Part shown: positions 1 through 6,976 of the stretch, in pieces
Layout: every line of letters begins with the position of its first letter
How positions within the stretch are numbered: position 1 is the stretch's first letter
NCBI GenBank assembly: GCA_021845945.1
Contig: JAJZRD010000033.1
Span: 1 to 22,816 of the forward strand
Source of the DNA: Chloroflexota bacterium
Lineage (GTDB): Bacteria; Chloroflexota; UBA6077
Direction: 5' to 3'
DNA: 22,816 nt
Position numbers and translations under genes: made by a program
The notes under the pieces: generated by a model
The model's input: only the letters and a program-made list of their open reading frames with translations
What the model was told of the DNA's origin: nothing
The model's database searches: none

Positions 1-593
1 ACTATCGGGCCCGACAGCAGGAAGGAGAAGCGGGCCGCATCGGCCCGGTTCATCTGGAGCAGCAGTGCCGCCGTGATGGTCACGCCGGACCGGGAGGTTC
101 CGGGGGCCAGGGCGAGCGCCTGGGAGAAGCCGATGATCAGGGCGTCGCGGAGGGTCAGGTTGGACAGGGAGCGGCGGTGGCTGGAGAGGTGATCGGCCGC
201 CAGCATGATCAGCCCCATAACCACCAGGAGGGTAGCCACCACCCAGGGGGTCCGCAGCAACTCCTCGATCCTCTGCTCGAAGAGCACACCTGCCACTGCA
301 CCTGGAATGCAGGCCACCACGATGTACCACGCCAGCTGCCGATGGTAGTCTCCTCGGAGGCTGCGATCCCTGAGACTGGCGAAGAAGGCGCCCGCCAGGG
401 CCTTCCAGTCCTGCCAGAAATAGATGATTATGGCCAGCGCCGTGCCGCCGTGGAGCGCCACGTCGAAGGTCAGGCTGTGTTCGGGCCATCCCAGTACCCA
501 AGGCACCAGGATCAAGTGGCCTGAGCTGCTGATCGGCAGAGGCTCCCCCAGCCCCTGCACTATCCCGAGAAGTATGGCCCTGAATAGATCCAT
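1..593 (-). CDS. uppP: Undecaprenyl-diphosphatase UppP (BacA), N-terminal part, cut by window edge
   Basis: Integral membrane phosphatase that removes a phosphate from undecaprenyl diphosphate to recycle the lipid carrier for peptidoglycan and other wall polymers. The reading frame begins at an ATG (591-593 on the complement) and runs open to the left edge, about 197 codons of a usual ~270. The N-terminal motif QGLGEPLPISSSGH (from about residue 13) holds the QxxxE pair and the SSGH histidine of the family. The second motif, PGTSRSGVTI, is also visible. Several hydrophobic segments lie between them. A GGTGAGGG stretch upstream can serve as ribosome binding site. The first motif has Pro where most homologues have Phe (EFLP). 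The two family signatures make the call firm; only the C-terminus is unseen. Confidence 0.93.
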   Translation of the reverse strand, partial: MDLFRAILLGIVQGLGEPLPISSSGHLILVPWVLGWPEHSLTFDVALHGGTALAIIIYFWQDWKALAGAFFASLRDRSLRGDYHRQLAWYIVVACIPGAVAGVLFEQRIEELLRTPWVVATLLVVMGLIMLAADHLSSHRRSLSNLTLRDALIIGFSQALALAPGTSRSGVTITAALLLQMNRADAARFSFLLSGPI

Positions 594-800
594 GAAAGCT
601 AGCCCTCACCTTTCTGTCTGCTTGGTCAAACCCGCATCGGATGGCGGCTAAGATACAGCAGCAGCGCCGCCGCGGCAAGCCGCAGCACCCCCATGGCGGC
701 GGGGATGGATAGCATGGCACCGGCAGTGCATTCGGATGCTCGGGCCGGCTACGGGAGCCCCGCCAACGTCACGGCGTGGGACCTCCGAAGGGGGAGGGCG

Positions 801-1085
801 ATGGAGTGGATAGTTCGGAACTGGCTGATCGTGGCCGCCGCCCTGCTGCTGCTGACAGCGGGTGGTAGCTTGCTGGAGGGTGCGGGCCTGGCGGGCAGCG
901 GCGCTCTCCTACTGACCGTGGGCTGGTGGGCCGCGGCAGCCCTGGCCCTGGTGGATGGTGTTCGGCGCGCCATGGGGGGGCCGTCCTTTCTCGGCACCGG
1001 GAGGGGTGCCAACCGGGCCCTGGCCGTGGTGCAGATCGCCCTCGCCCTTCTCCTGATTAGAAACTTGTTGTCGCCCACCCTGTAG
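801..1085 (+). CDS. Small hydrophobic membrane protein, unknown function
   Basis: Predicted 94-residue protein that I do not recognise. The ATG at 801 follows a purine-rich GGGGGAGGG stretch at suitable spacing, so I prefer it to the in-frame start at 693, whose extra N-terminal segment is polar and unlike a membrane protein. The sequence has three hydrophobic segments: about residues 7-22 (WLIVAAALLLLTAGG), 28-49 (GSGALLLTVGWWAAAALALV) and 74-88 (VVQIALALLLI). A short glycine-rich loop lies before the last. No catalytic or metal-binding motif is visible. It diverges from uppP. The hydrophobic pattern supports a real gene, but composition alone can generate such ORFs in GC-rich DNA. Confidence 0.5.
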   Translation: MEWIVRNWLIVAAALLLLTAGGSLLEGAGLAGSGALLLTVGWWAAAALALVDGVRRAMGGPSFLGTGRGANRALAVVQIALALLLIRNLLSPTL

Positions 1086-1280
1086 CCGCGGCCTCCATGG
1101 CTTAGAAGCCTTTCACACAATAGGCTCCGGATGTAACTTCCGTCAGAATCTTCCTCTTCTGGTACTTGCCCTGCTTTTCCCCCTTTCAGGAGGCTCAGTC
1201 GGCTCCGATGGGATCCAGGAAGCCGGTAGTCGCCGTCGCGGCGGAGTTCGCGCCAGTCGGCTCTCGCTCGGGCACCACCT

Positions 1281-1985
1281 TTTCAGGACGTCCAGGGCGC
1301 CACGCATTCCCCCGTCACACCAGATCTCTGTGCGCTCCCGCAGGCCGGACTGGATCAGTGCCTGGTGGACCTGCTTCACCCCGATCTCGGCCGGCAGCCC
1401 CACGTGCCGGATGGCGTGCTTTCGGGCGGCCCCGGTGCCTCCGTCGTAGCCGCTGAGGCTGATGATGTCGGCTCCCGCCTTGGCGATGCCCACTGCTATG
1501 GTGCCTATGCCCGGCACCACCGGCACCTTCACGATCACCTTCGCCCTGGGGTTGGTGGTCTTCAGCTCCTCCACCAGCTGGGCCAGATCCTCGATGGAGT
1601 AGATGTCGTGGTTGTTGGAGGGGGAGATCAGCCCCGTGCCGGGGCGGGCGTGGCGAGCCGCCCCCACCTTGGCCGATACCTTGGCCCCCGGCAGGTGACC
1701 GCCCTCGCCGGGCTTGGCGCCCTGGCCGATCTTGATCTCCCACAGGTCCGAGGAGTTGGCCAGCTCGATGTTGACCCCGAAGCGGCCCGAGGCCAGCTGC
1801 TGCCCCCGGTTTCGGCGATACTTGCCGATCATGTCCTTGATCTCGCCGCCCTCGCCGTTCAAGGAGATGATGTCCAGGCGGCGGGCCGCCTCGGCGTGAG
1901 CCCGGAAGGCCATCTCGCTCTGAGAGCCGAAGGACATGGAGGCGATGAAGAAGGGCAGAGACGAAAACGGATAGGGTATCATTCT
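1281..1985 (-). pseudogene. Remnant of glutamate-synthase FMN-binding domain (GltB-like)
   Basis: About 235 codons matching the central FMN/substrate domain of glutamate synthase large subunits. Recognisable pieces are [11 protein letters not shown], the LNGEGGE motif, [48 protein letters not shown] and [14 protein letters not shown]. The homology begins abruptly near 1985 and stops at Lys codon 1281-1283, just before the Cys-rich [Fe-S] segment expected in the intact protein. Beyond both ends the open frame runs into repeat-like, low-quality protein: at the N-terminal side it reads through the 2004-2115 repeat, giving [13 protein letters not shown] residues. There is no glutaminase domain and no C-terminal domain. 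I infer a truncated gene trimmed on both sides, not a functional enzyme. A short free-standing FMN protein is less likely because the cofactor-binding domain is itself cut. Confidence 0.8.
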
Positions 1986-2003
1986 ACCAACAGGAGTTGG
2001 GGC

Positions 2004-2115
2004 ATGGTTCACTAGGGCGCGAGATCGGGTGACAGTTGCGGGAGGGCGAGCCTCCCGGCGAGCCGGCTCAGCAGGAGCTTCGCCCTCCCGCACTGTGACC
2101 ACGTCCGTGAACCAT
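2004..2115. repeat. Palindromic intergenic repeat, MITE-like (REGEAPAEP type)
   Basis: A 112-base element with 9-base terminal inverted repeats (ATGGTTCAC at 2004-2012, GTGAACCAT at 2107-2115). A perfect 12-base inner inverted repeat follows (GCGGGAGGGCGA at 2038-2049 and TCGCCCTCCCGC at 2080-2091). Between the arms are smaller hairpins, including GAGCCGGCTC. Translated on the minus strand it gives [17 protein letters not shown], a peptide I know as a recurrent artefact of dispersed hairpin repeats in several bacterial genomes. It carries no gene of its own and lies between the gltB remnant and mntH. Confidence 0.75.
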
Positions 2116-2154
2116 CACGGAATTGGGCTCGCCTGGCCCGGAATTCGCACTACA

Positions 2155-2218
2155 GGAGGATGGTTCGAGATCCTCCGCACCGGGAGAGAGCGCTTTGGCC
2201 CGAAGATGGCAGCGGGCC
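2155..2218 (+). promoter_or_regulatory. mntH leader with two hairpins
   Basis: Two inverted repeats precede mntH: GGAGGAT/ATCCTCC (2155-2161 and 2170-2176) and GGCCCG/CGGGCC (2197-2202 and 2213-2218). The second ends two bases before the GGAGG ribosome binding site (2220-2224), so it could influence ribosome access. I see no yybP-ykoY manganese riboswitch consensus. A regulatory role is inference. Confidence 0.3.
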
Positions 2219-2230
2219 CGGAGGCAAGAA

Positions 2231-3556
2231 ATGCAGAACGGAGTTGAAAGCCCGGCGGACGACAAGGTGAAGACCGCCGACCGGGGCACCGTGACGGCCG
2301 CCACCGAGGTGCTGGAGGGAAAGGGGAAACGCGGGGGGATAGCCCGCATCCTTCCCTTCCTCGGTCCTGCCTTCGTGGCCACCGTCGCCTACATCGACCC
2401 CGGCAACTTCGCCACCAACATTCAGGGGGGCGCCCAGTTCGGTTACATGCTGGTGTGGGTAGTCCTGGCCAGCAACCTGATGGCCATGCTGATCCAGGCC
2501 CTCTCCGCCAAGCTGGGGATCGCCACGGGCCACAACCTGGCGGAGGTGATGCGGGAGCAGTACCCGCGCCCGGTGGTGTGGAGCATGTGGCTGCTGGGCG
2601 AGGTGGTGGCCATGGCTACCGACCTGGCCGAGTTTCTGGGGGCTGCCCTGGGGTTCAACCTCCTCTTCGGCATACCCCTCCTGGCGGCGGGGGTGCTGAC
2701 CGGGGTCGTCACCTTTATCATCCTGGGGCTGCAGCGGTATGGCTTCCGGCCACTGGAGGCGGTGATCACCGCTCTGGTGGGCGTCATCGCCCTCTCCTAC
2801 CTGGTGGAGACCATCTTCGCGCCGCCGGATTGGGCGCAGGTCGGCTTGGCCATCGTGCGCCCGCAGTTCGAGGGGACCGAGAGCGTGCTGCTGGCCACGG
2901 GCATCCTGGGGGCCACGGTGATGCCCCACGTCATCTTCCTCCACTCGGCCCTCACCCAGGACCGGATCGTGGTTCGGGACGAGAAGAAGATGCGGCGCCT
3001 CTTCCACTTCGAGGTGATCGACGTGGTTATCGCCATGGGCATTGCCGGCCTGGTGAACGCGGCCATGCTGATCATGGCGGCCACCACCTTCCACGCCCGG
3101 GGGCTGACCGAGGTGGCAACCATCCAGGAGGCCCACCAGACCCTGGCGCCGCTGTTGGGAAGCGCCTCCAGCTTCATCTTCGCCATCTCGCTCCTGGCGG
3201 CCGGCCTCTCCTCCACCACCGTGGGGACCATGAGCGGCCAGGTGATCATGCAGGGCTTCCTGCATCGGACCATCCCCCTGTGGCTCAGGCGGCTGGTCAC
3301 CATGCTGCCGGCGCTGATCGTCATAGCGATAGGCCTGGATCCCACCCGCACCCTGGTGATCAGCCAGGTGGTTCTAAGCTTCGCCATACCCTTTGCGCTG
3401 ATCCCCCTGGTGATGTTCACCCGAAATCGGGAGTTGATGGGTTCTCTGGTCAACCGGCGGCTGACTACCGTCGTTGCCTCGGGGGTGGCCGGCCTGATCG
3501 TGTCCCTGAACCTCTTCCTGCTCTACCAAACCCTGTTCGGAGGTGGCGCCCTATGA
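2231..3556 (+). CDS. mntH: Nramp-family divalent metal transporter MntH
   Basis: Cytoplasmic-membrane importer of Mn2+ and related divalent metals, driven by protons. The predicted protein has 441 residues, normal for the family, with about eleven hydrophobic segments after a polar N-terminal tail of about 38 residues. The metal-site motif DPGN is at residues 56-59 (AYIDPGNFATN) and the TM6 motif MPH at 231-233 (MPHVIFLHSAL); both are Nramp hallmarks. I chose the ATG at 2231 because GGAGG lies 6 bases upstream; an in-frame TTG at 2123 is possible but would translate the leader hairpins. The stop overlaps the start of the UspA gene as ATGA. Selectivity for Mn2+ over Fe2+ cannot be told from the sequence alone. 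Confidence 0.95.
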   Translation: MQNGVESPADDKVKTADRGTVTAATEVLEGKGKRGGIARILPFLGPAFVATVAYIDPGNFATNIQGGAQFGYMLVWVVLASNLMAMLIQALSAKLGIATGHNLAEVMREQYPRPVVWSMWLLGEVVAMATDLAEFLGAALGFNLLFGIPLLAAGVLTGVVTFIILGLQRYGFRPLEAVITALVGVIALSYLVETIFAPPDWAQVGLAIVRPQFEGTESVLLATGILGATVMPHVIFLHSALTQDRIVVRDEKKMRRLFHFEVIDVVIAMGIAGLVNAAMLIMAATTFHARGLTEVATIQEAHQTLAPLLGSASSFIFAISLLAAGLSSTTVGTMSGQVIMQGFLHRTIPLWLRRLVTMLPALIVIAIGLDPTRTLVISQVVLSFAIPFALIPLVMFTRNRELMGSLVNRRLTTVVASGVAGLIVSLNLFLLYQTLFGGGAL

Positions 3557-4464
3557 AAAGCATGCAGAAGCTACTGGTGCCGTTGGATGGCTCCCGCCTG
3601 GCCGAGGCGGTGCTGCCCGCGGCCCATCGGCTGGCCGAACGGTTCGGTGCCACGGTGTCGCTGCTCCACGTCTTGGAGCAGGGGGCGCCGGAAACCGTCC
3701 ACGGGGAGCGCCACCTGGCGGACGTTCGGGAGGCAGAAGCCTATCTGCAGAAGGTGGCTGAGCAGTGCCGCTGCGAGGGGATCGTGGTGGAGATCCACGT
3801 CCATCCCAACGAGGAGCGGGATGTGGTGGCCAGCATCATCGGCCACGCCCGGGAGTTTGGGGCCGACCTGATCCTGCTGGCGACCCACGGTTGGGGGGGG
3901 ATGCGGGACCTGCTGGTGGGCAACATCGCCCAGCAGGTGCTGCGGCGAGGTAGCCTCCCGGTGCTGCTGGTGAAACCCACGGCGGCGGGGGAAGCGCCTC
4001 CCTTCGAGGGCAAGAGGCTGCTGGTTCCCCTGGACGGCAAGCCGGACCACGACGGGGCGGTGATGCCGGTGGTGGAGGCGGTGGCGCACCTCCTCGGCTC
4101 CGATCTGCTGCTGCTGATGGTGGTACCCACCCTCGGCACCCTGCCTCGAGACCAGGGGGCGGCGGCGATCCTGACCCCCACCGCGACCTCCATGGCGCTG
4201 GACATGGAGGTGGAGGATGCCGGCCGCCACCTGGAGCGGACCGCGAAGCCCTTGCGGGAGGCAGGTCTGTCGGTGGCGACGGAGGTGCGGCGGGGGGATC
4301 CGTCCTCGGCCGTGGTGGAGGCGGCACAGGCGACCGGTGCCGACCTGATAGTTATGTCGACGCACGGCAGAGCGGGATTGGACGCCTTCTGGTCCGCCAG
4401 CGTCGGCTCCAAGATCCTGTCCCGCATCCAGCAGCCGCTGCTGCTGGTGAAGGTGCCCGAGTAG
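3553..4464 (+). CDS. Tandem universal stress protein (two UspA domains)
   Basis: Predicted 303-residue cytoplasmic protein of two fused UspA domains: residues about 4-145, opening with KLLVPLDGS, and 155-303, opening with RLLVPLDGK. Each ends with an ATP-loop-like segment: ATHGWGGMRDLLVGN in the first and STHGRAGLDAFWSAS in the second. Each is followed by a PVLLVK- or PLLLVK-type strand. Compared with the G-2x-G-9x-G(S/T) motif, each copy has one Gly replaced by Ala, so nucleotide binding is likely but not assured. The ATG overlaps the mntH stop (ATGA), implying translational coupling. The pairing suggests that the stress protein works with, or responds to, the metal transporter; that is inference from context. 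Confidence 0.92.
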   Translation: MKSMQKLLVPLDGSRLAEAVLPAAHRLAERFGATVSLLHVLEQGAPETVHGERHLADVREAEAYLQKVAEQCRCEGIVVEIHVHPNEERDVVASIIGHAREFGADLILLATHGWGGMRDLLVGNIAQQVLRRGSLPVLLVKPTAAGEAPPFEGKRLLVPLDGKPDHDGAVMPVVEAVAHLLGSDLLLLMVVPTLGTLPRDQGAAAILTPTATSMALDMEVEDAGRHLERTAKPLREAGLSVATEVRRGDPSSAVVEAAQATGADLIVMSTHGRAGLDAFWSASVGSKILSRIQQPLLLVKVPE

Positions 4465-4496
4465 GGCGGGCCGCTGCTGTCAGTCTGACGGTGGAA

Positions 4497-4552
4497 AGGC
4501 CACCAACGCGACGTTGGTGGCCTGCCTTCCTTCGGTCGGCGGGGAGGCCGAC
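4497..4552. terminator. Convergent terminator region with two hairpins
   Basis: A perfect 12-bp inverted repeat, AGGCCACCAACG / CGTTGGTGGCCT (4497-4508 and 4512-4523), has a 3-base loop. A second stem GTCGGC/GCCGAC lies at 4535-4540 and 4547-4552. They sit between the end of the mntH-uspA unit (plus) and the end of the PspC gene (minus). The first hairpin is followed by GCCTTCCTTC on the plus strand, with no strict T-run. A bidirectional terminator fits the layout best. Confidence 0.7.
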
Positions 4553-4587
4553 GATCTCGCGACCTCGGCGCCTCTTGCTCTAGCCGG

Positions 4588-5154
4588 TCAACGGCGCGCC
4601 CGGGTTTGCTGGTAGAGGAGGAACAGCCCTATCGCCACCAGCACCAGGGGCCACAGCCTCCAGAAGCTGGCCCACCAGAAAAGATTGAGGTTCTGGAGCA
4701 GCAGCAGTAGCCCCAGCAGCAGCACGATCACCCCGGCGATGAACTGCCGGTCCCCCGAGGGTCGAGGGTGGGTGTGGATGGGAGGTTCGATGATGGTGGT
4801 GGTCGGCTCCCCGGTCGTTTCGCCGGTGGTGGTGGCTGACCCCTCGGTCGTTTCGCCGGCCGCGGTGGGTCTGCCGGTAGCCCGCCTCAGCTCCTCACCC
4901 AGCCGTTCGGCATCCTCCCGCATCTTGTCCAGGTTCTCGCGCACGACCTCCCTGGGCGGGCGTTCCACGCTCCCTTCCTCCGGCATGATGATCCAGAGGA
5001 GCGGATAGAGCAGAAAGCCGATCCCCGTCAGGAAGGCCAGCAGCACGAAGGCCAGCCTCATGAAGACGGGATCGACGTCGAAGTACTCGGCCAGACCGCC
5101 GCAAACCCCGGCGATCATGCGCTCCGACTGGCTCCTATGCAGCCTCTTCGGCAT
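4588..5154 (-). CDS. PspC-domain membrane protein with LiaF-like C-terminal segment
   Basis: Predicted 188-residue membrane protein. Residues 3-60 are a PspC domain (RLHRSQSERMIAGVCGGLAEYFDVDP, then a hydrophobic pair ending WIIMPEE). A charged helix follows (about 66-90). Then comes a Thr/Gly/Glu-rich linker and two C-terminal hydrophobic segments (about 134-153 and 164-182) like the DUF5668/LiaI-LiaF transmembrane region. PspC proteins sense membrane stress, often with PspA or a two-component system; neither partner is in this window. The ATG at 5154 has GGGAGG 6 bases upstream. The linker contains a 15-base direct repeat in the DNA (4812-4826 and 4845-4859). The domain call is firm; the specific role is not known. 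Confidence 0.88.
   Translation of the reverse strand: MPKRLHRSQSERMIAGVCGGLAEYFDVDPVFMRLAFVLLAFLTGIGFLLYPLLWIIMPEEGSVERPPREVVRENLDKMREDAERLGEELRRATGRPTAAGETTEGSATTTGETTGEPTTTIIEPPIHTHPRPSGDRQFIAGVIVLLLGLLLLLQNLNLFWWASFWRLWPLVLVAIGLFLLYQQTRARR
4812..4859. repeat. Two direct 15-base copies within the PspC-protein linker
   Basis: CGGTCGTTTCGCCGG occurs at 4812-4826 and 4845-4859, a 33-base (11-codon) period. It encodes the repeated Gly-Glu-Thr-Thr units of the flexible linker, so linker length may vary by slippage. Confidence 0.7.
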
Positions 5155-5225
5155 TGGACACCTCCCTGAGCAATCCCGCTACTTTACACCCTATTGGACA
5201 AGGGAGGGGGCGGTTGGGTTTCGGA

Positions 5226-5270
5226 GCACAAAGGAGGTGAGCGGCCCTAGACCGCCCACCTCCTTTGTGC
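5226..5270 (-). terminator. Strong hairpin after parB (terminator-like)
   Basis: A perfect 14-bp stem (GCACAAAGGAGGTG at 5226-5239 and its complement at 5257-5270) surrounds a GC-rich inner stem (GCGG/CCGC). It begins 15 bases after the parB stop. There is no clear U-run on the minus-strand RNA, so it may act as a mRNA 3' stabiliser or depend on other factors. One arm carries AAAGGAGGTG, the other CACCTCCTTT. Confidence 0.7.
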
Positions 5271-5284
5271 GTGTTGCCTCGTTC

Positions 5285-6118
5285 CTACTCTCCCGTCAGC
5301 ACCTGGAAGATCCCCTCCAGCTCCTCGTCGGAGTAGAAGTGGATCACCACACGGCCGCCCTTCCGGCCCCGGTGCAGCTCCACCTTGGTGCGGAGCGCCT
5401 CTCGGAGCCGGTTCTCCAGGTCCGCGACCTCCACGGACTTTCGGTGCCCCGGCGATTGCTCTCTGGCCGAGCCCCGCCGGGCGGCCTCCTCCGCCTCCCG
5501 CACCGTAACCCCCGCCGCCAGCATCGAGGCCAGGAGCGCCAACTGCTGCTCCGTGGTCGGTAGGGAGAGCAGGGTGCGGGCGTGGCCCTCGGTGATCCTG
5601 CCCTCCTCCAGGGCGGCCTTCGCCTCGGGCGGCAGGTTCAGCAGCCGCAGGCTGTTGGCCACGGTGCTGCGGCTCTTGCCCACCCGACGGGCCACTTCCT
5701 CCTGGGTGAGGCCATGCTCCTCCAACAGCTGGCGGTAGGCAGCCGCCTCCTCCAGGGGGCCCAGGTCCTGCCGTTGGATGTTCTCCACCAGGGCCAGTTC
5801 CAGCAGCTGCTGGGGCGACGTGTCCTTGACCACCACCGGCACTGTCCGGAGTCCGGCCAGTCGCGCGGCCCGCCACCGCCTCTCCCCGGCAACCAGGGTG
5901 TAGCCCGAGCCGGAGCGGGTGACGATGAGAGGCTCGAGGATACCGTGCTGGCGGATGGAATCGGCCAGCACGGCCAGCGCGTCCTCCTTCATGAGGGTTC
6001 GAGGCTGCCGGGGATTGGGGGATATCCGGTCCAGATCGATCTCGAGCAGGCCGTTGCCCCCCGATCCCGAGGGGATAAGGGCGCCGAGACCTCTGCCGAG
6101 TCCGTGCTCCTTGGGCAA
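5285..6118 (-). CDS. parB: Chromosome partitioning protein ParB
   Basis: DNA-binding CTPase that loads at parS sites and spreads as a sliding clamp to organise the origin region, acting with ParA. The predicted 277-residue protein is a normal length. Visible in order: N-terminal GLGRGLGALI, which resembles the ParA-stimulating tail; the ISPNPRQPR segment; the CTP-binding GERRWRA motif (78-84); the LVENIQRQDL motif; a helix-turn-helix (about 135-160, LTQEEVARRVGKSRSTV); and a C-terminal dimerisation region. The start is TTG, chosen because GAGG lies 5 bases upstream and because no in-frame ATG precedes the conserved N-terminus. It lies 13 bases after parA, in one operon. No consensus parS site was found in this window. 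Confidence 0.96.
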   Translation of the reverse strand: MPKEHGLGRGLGALIPSGSGGNGLLEIDLDRISPNPRQPRTLMKEDALAVLADSIRQHGILEPLIVTRSGSGYTLVAGERRWRAARLAGLRTVPVVVKDTSPQQLLELALVENIQRQDLGPLEEAAAYRQLLEEHGLTQEEVARRVGKSRSTVANSLRLLNLPPEAKAALEEGRITEGHARTLLSLPTTEQQLALLASMLAAGVTVREAEEAARRGSAREQSPGHRKSVEVADLENRLREALRTKVELHRGRKGGRVVIHFYSDEELEGIFQVLTGE

Positions 6119-6131
6119 TGTTACCTCGACC

Positions 6132-6890
6132 TTACTCCCGGATTCTCACCGCCACTTCCAGGGCCAGGGCCGCGTAGGCCAGGCCGCCTTTGGAGATGGG
6201 ATCGTACTCCAGGATCGTCTTCCCATAGCTAGGTGCCTCGGTCAGACGGATGTTGCGCGGTATCACCGTCTCGAAGACCAGATCGGGGAAGTGGCGGATC
6301 ACCTCCTCGACCACCTGGCTGCTTAGATTGGTGCGGCCGTCGTACATGGTGAGCAGCACCCCCAGCACCGCGAGGTGCGGGTTGATGCTGTCCCGCACCA
6401 TGTCGATGGTGTGCATCAGCTGGGCAAGCCCTTCCAGCGCCAGGTACTCGCACTGGACCGGGACCAGCACCGCGTCGGCGGCGGTCAGGGCGTTGACGGT
6501 GAGGAGCCCCAGGGAGGGAGGGCAATCGATGATGGCCAGGGAGTAATCGGCCATCACCTTCTGGAGGGCCCTCTTCAAACGCCCCTCGCGGACCATCAGG
6601 TTGACCATCTCCACCTCGGCGCCGGCCAATCGACGGGCCGAGGGGATCAGGTGGAGGTCGGGATGGCGGGTGGTCCGCACGACCTTGGCCATGGATTCGC
6701 CCTCCACCAGCACCTCGTAGACGGAGCGCTCGAAGTTTCTCTCGTCGAAGCCGAGGGCCGTGGTGGCATTGGCCTGGGGATCCAGGTCAACCAGCAACAC
6801 ATTCCTGCCCTGGGAGAGATAAGCTCCCAGGTTCACGGCTGTGGTGGTCTTACCCACGCCACCCTTCTGATTGGCGACGGCGATGATCAA
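6132..6890 (-). CDS. parA: Chromosome partitioning ATPase ParA (Soj)
   Basis: Deviant-Walker ATPase that binds DNA as an ATP dimer and moves ParB-origin complexes. The predicted 252-residue protein opens with IIAVANQKGGVGKTTT (deviant Walker A), followed by VLLVDLDPQANAT and the Walker B-like IIDCPPSLG. I place the start at a TTG (6888-6890 on the complement) with AGAGG about 9 bases upstream. That puts Met directly before IIAVANQKGG, as in homologues. A longer frame from ATG 6950 would translate part of the hairpin repeat at 6905-6976 into an atypical basic tail, so I reject it. The gene is followed at once by parB. It is preceded by the repeat and a sugar-kinase-like gene. Confidence 0.95.
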   Translation of the reverse strand: MIIAVANQKGGVGKTTTAVNLGAYLSQGRNVLLVDLDPQANATTALGFDERNFERSVYEVLVEGESMAKVVRTTRHPDLHLIPSARRLAGAEVEMVNLMVREGRLKRALQKVMADYSLAIIDCPPSLGLLTVNALTAADAVLVPVQCEYLALEGLAQLMHTIDMVRDSINPHLAVLGVLLTMYDGRTNLSSQVVEEVIRHFPDLVFETVIPRNIRLTEAPSYGKTILEYDPISKGGLAYAALALEVAVRIRE

Positions 6891-6904
6891 CTCTGCAGAC
6901 CTCT

Positions 6905-6976
6905 TGTAGCGTCGGGCCTTGTGCCCGACGGTCCCGGGCGATGGTACCAACGTCGGGGACGAGCCCCGACGCTACA
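6905..6976. repeat. GTAG-headed paired hairpin repeat (REP/BIME-like), copy 1
   Basis: A 72-base element closed by TGTAGCGTCGGG (6905-6916) and its complement (6965-6976). Inside are two hairpins: CGTCGGGC-CTTGT-GCCCGACG (6910-6930) and CGTCGGGG-ACGAG-CCCCGACG (6951-6971). Read outward from each end, each unit is GTAG followed by an 8-bp stem with a 5-base loop. That is the layout of REP sequences in inverted pairs (BIME). It fills the gap between the kinase stop codon (6977-6979) and parA. Confidence 0.8.

Noticed and set aside
595..717. Possible 29-residue hydrophobic peptide just upstream of uppP (minus strand)
   Set aside because: Too short, with no ribosome binding site and no known leader peptide of this kind.
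749..1120. Minus-strand ORF of 123 codons opposite the small membrane protein
   Set aside because: Arg/Ala/Pro-rich composition typical of an antisense frame in GC-rich DNA, with no start signal or motif.
2155..2176. tRNA T-arm-like GGTTCGA in the mntH leader
   Set aside because: The flanking bases do not form a 5-bp T stem and no acceptor, D or anticodon arm is found; it is a simple hairpin.
2029..2247. Short plus-strand ORF across the palindromic repeat
   Set aside because: It is translated repeat DNA ([17 protein letters not shown]) and not a gene.
2455..3552. UspA reading frame extended upstream through mntH
   Set aside because: The extension is out of frame with MntH and is Gly/His/Arg-rich shadow sequence; the ATGA start at 3553 fits the UspA domain.
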